The translations under genes were made by a program, and so were the position numbers. Of a stretch of DNA of 6,937 bases, positions 4,914 to 6,937 are shown in pieces. The DNA lies in assembly GCA_025455085.1 (NCBI GenBank), contig JALONF010000233.1:1-6937 (forward strand), given 5' to 3'. The DNA comes from Ignavibacteriaceae bacterium (GTDB lineage: Bacteria > Bacteroidota > Ignavibacteria > Ignavibacteriales > Ignavibacteriaceae). Below the pieces are notes generated by a model. It was not told the origin of the DNA. It did no database searches and saw only the letters and a list, made by a program, of their open reading frames with translations. The stretch's first letter is position 1; each line of letters opens with the position of its first letter.

Positions 4914-6937
4914 TCAATCCACTTCCTGTATTCGGCAGATTCTCTTAAAGTCGCAGAAGCGGCAGACTTTTGAATCACGATCTTTTAAGGTTGAGAGGTT
5001 AAACTTACCTTTTGAAATTTCCGCGGTGAATTTGTTCACCATATCCAGACAGATTTTTATCATTTCTTCTGCCGATGCAATCTTATCTTCTGTAGTTTCT
5101 GTTTTTGATCTTCGTCCTTTTATGCTGATACTCTTTTTACCAAAATCTTTTTCGGCATATTTCAGAGAGAATATTTGTGCTTCTGCAGGATTATACTCAG
5201 CTCCAAGTTCCCTCTTAATTAATTCCTTCGCCGCAAAAAGATAAAGTGGTAACTGTAAAGAAGTGCCAGTTGTTAAATCATTTGCAGAGGGTTTTGCACC
5301 CCCAAGTTTGTAGTCAATCACTTTAAGAGTTTTTTCTGATTCATTAATATCAATCCTGTCAATCTTTCCTTTCAGTTTTATACTGTCGGTAGAGACTTCT
5401 TCTTTAATTTTTTTTGAGAATTTTTCTTCTTGTTTTACTCTACCGAAACTTAGTTCAAAAAAAGAAGGGACATAGCCTCCGTCATTATTTTTTTCTTCTT
5501 CCAAAAACTTATAAAGCAGCGATTGCGTTTTTCTTCCATTTATTCCAAGCAGTTTCTCACGTTCGTAGAAAGAAAATTCAGGATTAAGTTTCAAATCATC
5601 AAATTTTTTCTCGGCAATTTTGAAAAGCAGCATTTCCGCAGATTTAAATTCTTCATCATTACATTTTGAAAGTAGAGTCCCTTTCTCTTTTATTTTTGTG
5701 TAGAACTCATAAAGTATTGAATGAATTAGACTTCCGTATTCAAATGCCTCAAGTTCTTCAATTGGTTCAGTTATGGTCTCGAGTTTTAGAATATTCTCAA
5801 CAAAATATTTGTATGGACATTTTGCATAGTTTTCGAGCTGGGTTGCTGAAAACTCCCCTTCTAAGATTCGGCTTAGCTTATTCATTAATTCATCAGAGAT
5901 ATCCTTCGATATAAAACCTGTAAACTCTGACTCACCAAATGGTTCTTCCATTCTCTTTTTGTCAATCTCAATTGCACGGCTGATTCCGTCAATATCAACT
6001 TCAACTTCTTCCGGAAGTTTTAATTTAGTTCTTTGTTCACGTGAAAGCTTACCTAGCAATTCAAGCATCTCTTCTTTTGAATATATCTCATCCTTGAAAT
6101 CACTTCTGGTAATCTTTTTAGTCTCATAAAGTGCATTAAAGTCCTGCAGAAAACTTGACTGAACAAGATCACGCTTCCCATCCGTTTGAGGATACGAGAG
6201 ATAAAGTTTTTTCTTCCAGGTACACAACGCCTGATAGAATAAATATCTCTGCTCTACCTGATGCTGAACTTCTTCCCTGGCAAATGATCCCGAAAAGAAA
6301 ATTTCAGGAGTGAATCTCGTCGGTAAGTCACCATCATTTAATCCGCCGATGAAGATATAGTCGAAATTCAATCCACGGATTTCATTTAATGTGGTAATTT
6401 GAACTCCATACCCCGGCTTCTCAGGAATGTTATATCTGGTAAATGCTGCCGTAGTCCGTAGCTGATTAAGATAAAAGTGAAGAGGAAATTTTGCTTTGCC
6501 GCCGTATTCAAGCTTGATAAGATTAGTAACTTCATCAATCATATTAATAAAAGTATTAAGAGCAATGGCATCATTCTCAACGACTTCTGGTGGTGCTTTT
6601 AGCAAATTGGCAGGGAGATCAAGTTTATAAACCAGCGTTAAAATATTTTCTCTGAATTCATCTGTAGTAAGTTTGTTCTGGAATGCAGGTAGATCTAGTT
6701 TATAAACCAGTCTTAAAATATTTTCTCTGAATTCATCTGTAGTAAGTTTGTTCTGGAATGGTTTTAAGAGCGCAGCAACTTTATTCAGATCTTTTATTGC
6801 TGTTTTATAAGATCGAATTTTAATTTCATTATTCCCTCTCCCCTCATCCGGCATCTCAAGTTCAGATACTTTTGAAATGAGTTTACTGATCCAGTTATCG
6901 AAAGCAGAGACAATCTTTAGCTCAACTGAAGCTTTTA
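4914..6937 (-). CDS. AddB/RecB-like helicase-nuclease with Fe-S PD-(D/E)XK domain (5' partial)
   Basis: Read leftward, the frame is open to the right edge: the codons upstream of the ATG at 6854 continue as ...SKLISKVSELE, so the true start is outside. The N-terminal half shows a UvrD/AddB-like motif V block, VQITTLNEIRGLNFDYIFIG and GLNDGDLP (about 6320-6412), then a YLFYQAL...LYLSYP segment. The C-terminal half is a RecB-type nuclease. It has GSLIHSILYEFY, GKIDRID near 5350-5370 and VIDYK, with the catalytic Asp at 5313-5315 and Lys at 5307-5309. Cysteine codons at 5817, 4962, 4953 and 4935 form the C...CxxCx5C pattern that holds a 4Fe-4S cluster in AddB and Cas4 nucleases. The likely role is double-strand-break end processing, perhaps with an AddA-like partner off-window. 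The Walker A region is not visible. An in-frame 25-residue tandem duplication lies near 6610-6759. Confidence 0.88.
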   Translation of the reverse strand, partial: KASVELKIVSAFDNWISKLISKVSELEMPDEGRGNNEIKIRSYKTAIKDLNKVAALLKPFQNKLTTDEFRENILRLVYKLDLPAFQNKLTTDEFRENILTLVYKLDLPANLLKAPPEVVENDAIALNTFINMIDEVTNLIKLEYGGKAKFPLHFYLNQLRTTAAFTRYNIPEKPGYGVQITTLNEIRGLNFDYIFIGGLNDGDLPTRFTPEIFFSGSFAREEVQHQVEQRYLFYQALCTWKKKLYLSYPQTDGKRDLVQSSFLQDFNALYETKKITRSDFKDEIYSKEEMLELLGKLSREQRTKLKLPEEVEVDIDGISRAIEIDKKRMEEPFGESEFTGFISKDISDELMNKLSRILEGEFSATQLENYAKCPYKYFVENILKLETITEPIEELEAFEYGSLIHSILYEFYTKIKEKGTLLSKCNDEEFKSAEMLLFKIAEKKFDDLKLNPEFSFYEREKLLGINGRKTQSLLYKFLEEEKNNDGGYVPSFFELSFGRVKQEEKFSKKIKEEVSTDSIKLKGKIDRIDINESEKTLKVIDYKLGGAKPSANDLTTGTSLQLPLYLFAAKELIKRELGAEYNPAEAQIFSLKYAEKDFGKKSISIKGRRSKTETTEDKIASAEEMIKICLDMVNKFTAEISKGKFNLSTLKDRDSKVCRFCDFKRICRIQEVD
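6610..6759 (-). repeat. In-frame 75-bp tandem duplication in the nuclease gene
   Basis: 6610-6684 and 6685-6759 are direct neighbours with 71 of 75 bases identical by hand count. The protein therefore reads FQNKLTTDEFRENIL(R/T)LVYKLDLPA twice, 25 residues each. Of the four differences, two are silent third-position changes (in the LDL codons) and two fall in one codon, AGA (Arg) against ACG (Thr). The imperfect identity argues against an assembly artefact. Confidence 0.95.

Noticed and set aside
5026..5244. Open frame on the plus strand inside the nuclease gene (72 codons)
   Set aside because: Complement of conserved nuclease codons, with no ribosome binding site; a shadow frame.
5666..5914. 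Open frame on the plus strand inside the nuclease gene (82 codons)
   Set aside because: Overlaps the codons for the conserved YAKCPYKYF cysteine region on the other strand; its composition is not protein-like.
6610..6759. Two-copy 75-bp repeat considered as a CRISPR or mobile-element trace
   Set aside because: The units abut without spacers, are in frame within a gene, and have no inverted ends; it is a simple tandem duplication.
4914..6937. Fe-S PD-(D/E)XK domain considered as Cas4
   Set aside because: The nuclease is fused to a helicase-like region with motif V, the protein is far longer than Cas4, and no cas genes or repeats are nearby.

Overview
The window looks like a chromosomal segment of a member of the Ignavibacteria (Bacteroidota/Chlorobi group). 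It is AT-rich. Two adjacent secreted proteins end in the type A type IX secretion (T9SS) sorting domain in the form typical of this lineage: YPNPFNPxTVISY, then a (V/I)LGNxVATLV core, SG(I/V)YFY, and a final KM(I/V)LL(K/R). The first of them also carries the LPVEL...NYGFEIER fibronectin-like module that usually precedes that domain in these bacteria. This assignment is inference from protein style, not a marker gene.

Left region (1-2570, plus strand): the 3' part of a large secreted protein with a PKD domain, a gluzincin-type zinc metallopeptidase domain (HEMGH plus a downstream glutamate), an Fn3-like module and a T9SS tail. Eighteen bases later comes a small secreted protein with an unnamed cysteine-bearing domain and its own T9SS tail. 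The two tails are about 88% identical at DNA level over 147 bp. In both, the loop just before SG(I/V)YFY contains a perfect DNA palindrome, and the two palindromes are unrelated in sequence.

Middle region (2571-4906, plus strand): after a possible terminator there are three genes with strong Shine-Dalgarno sites and short gaps (65 and 82 bp). They encode a probable outer-membrane beta-barrel, a four-helix inner-membrane protein, and a pyridoxamine-phosphate-oxidase-like split-barrel protein that carries a signal peptide. They may form an envelope-related operon; what they do together is unknown.

Right region (4914-6937, minus strand): the C-terminal part of an AddB/RecB-like helicase-nuclease. 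It has a UvrD-type motif V region, a PD-(D/E)XK nuclease and four cysteines fit for an iron-sulfur cluster. It contains a recent in-frame 75-bp tandem duplication. The gene runs off the right edge and converges on the split-barrel gene with only 7 bp between stop codons.

No tRNA, rRNA, CRISPR array, insertion sequence or phage gene is visible, and no gap exceeds 300 bp. I do not see a clearly new multi-gene system. The most unusual signals are the paired palindromes in the sorting domains, the tandem duplication in the nuclease, and the exported split-barrel protein next to an outer-membrane protein.
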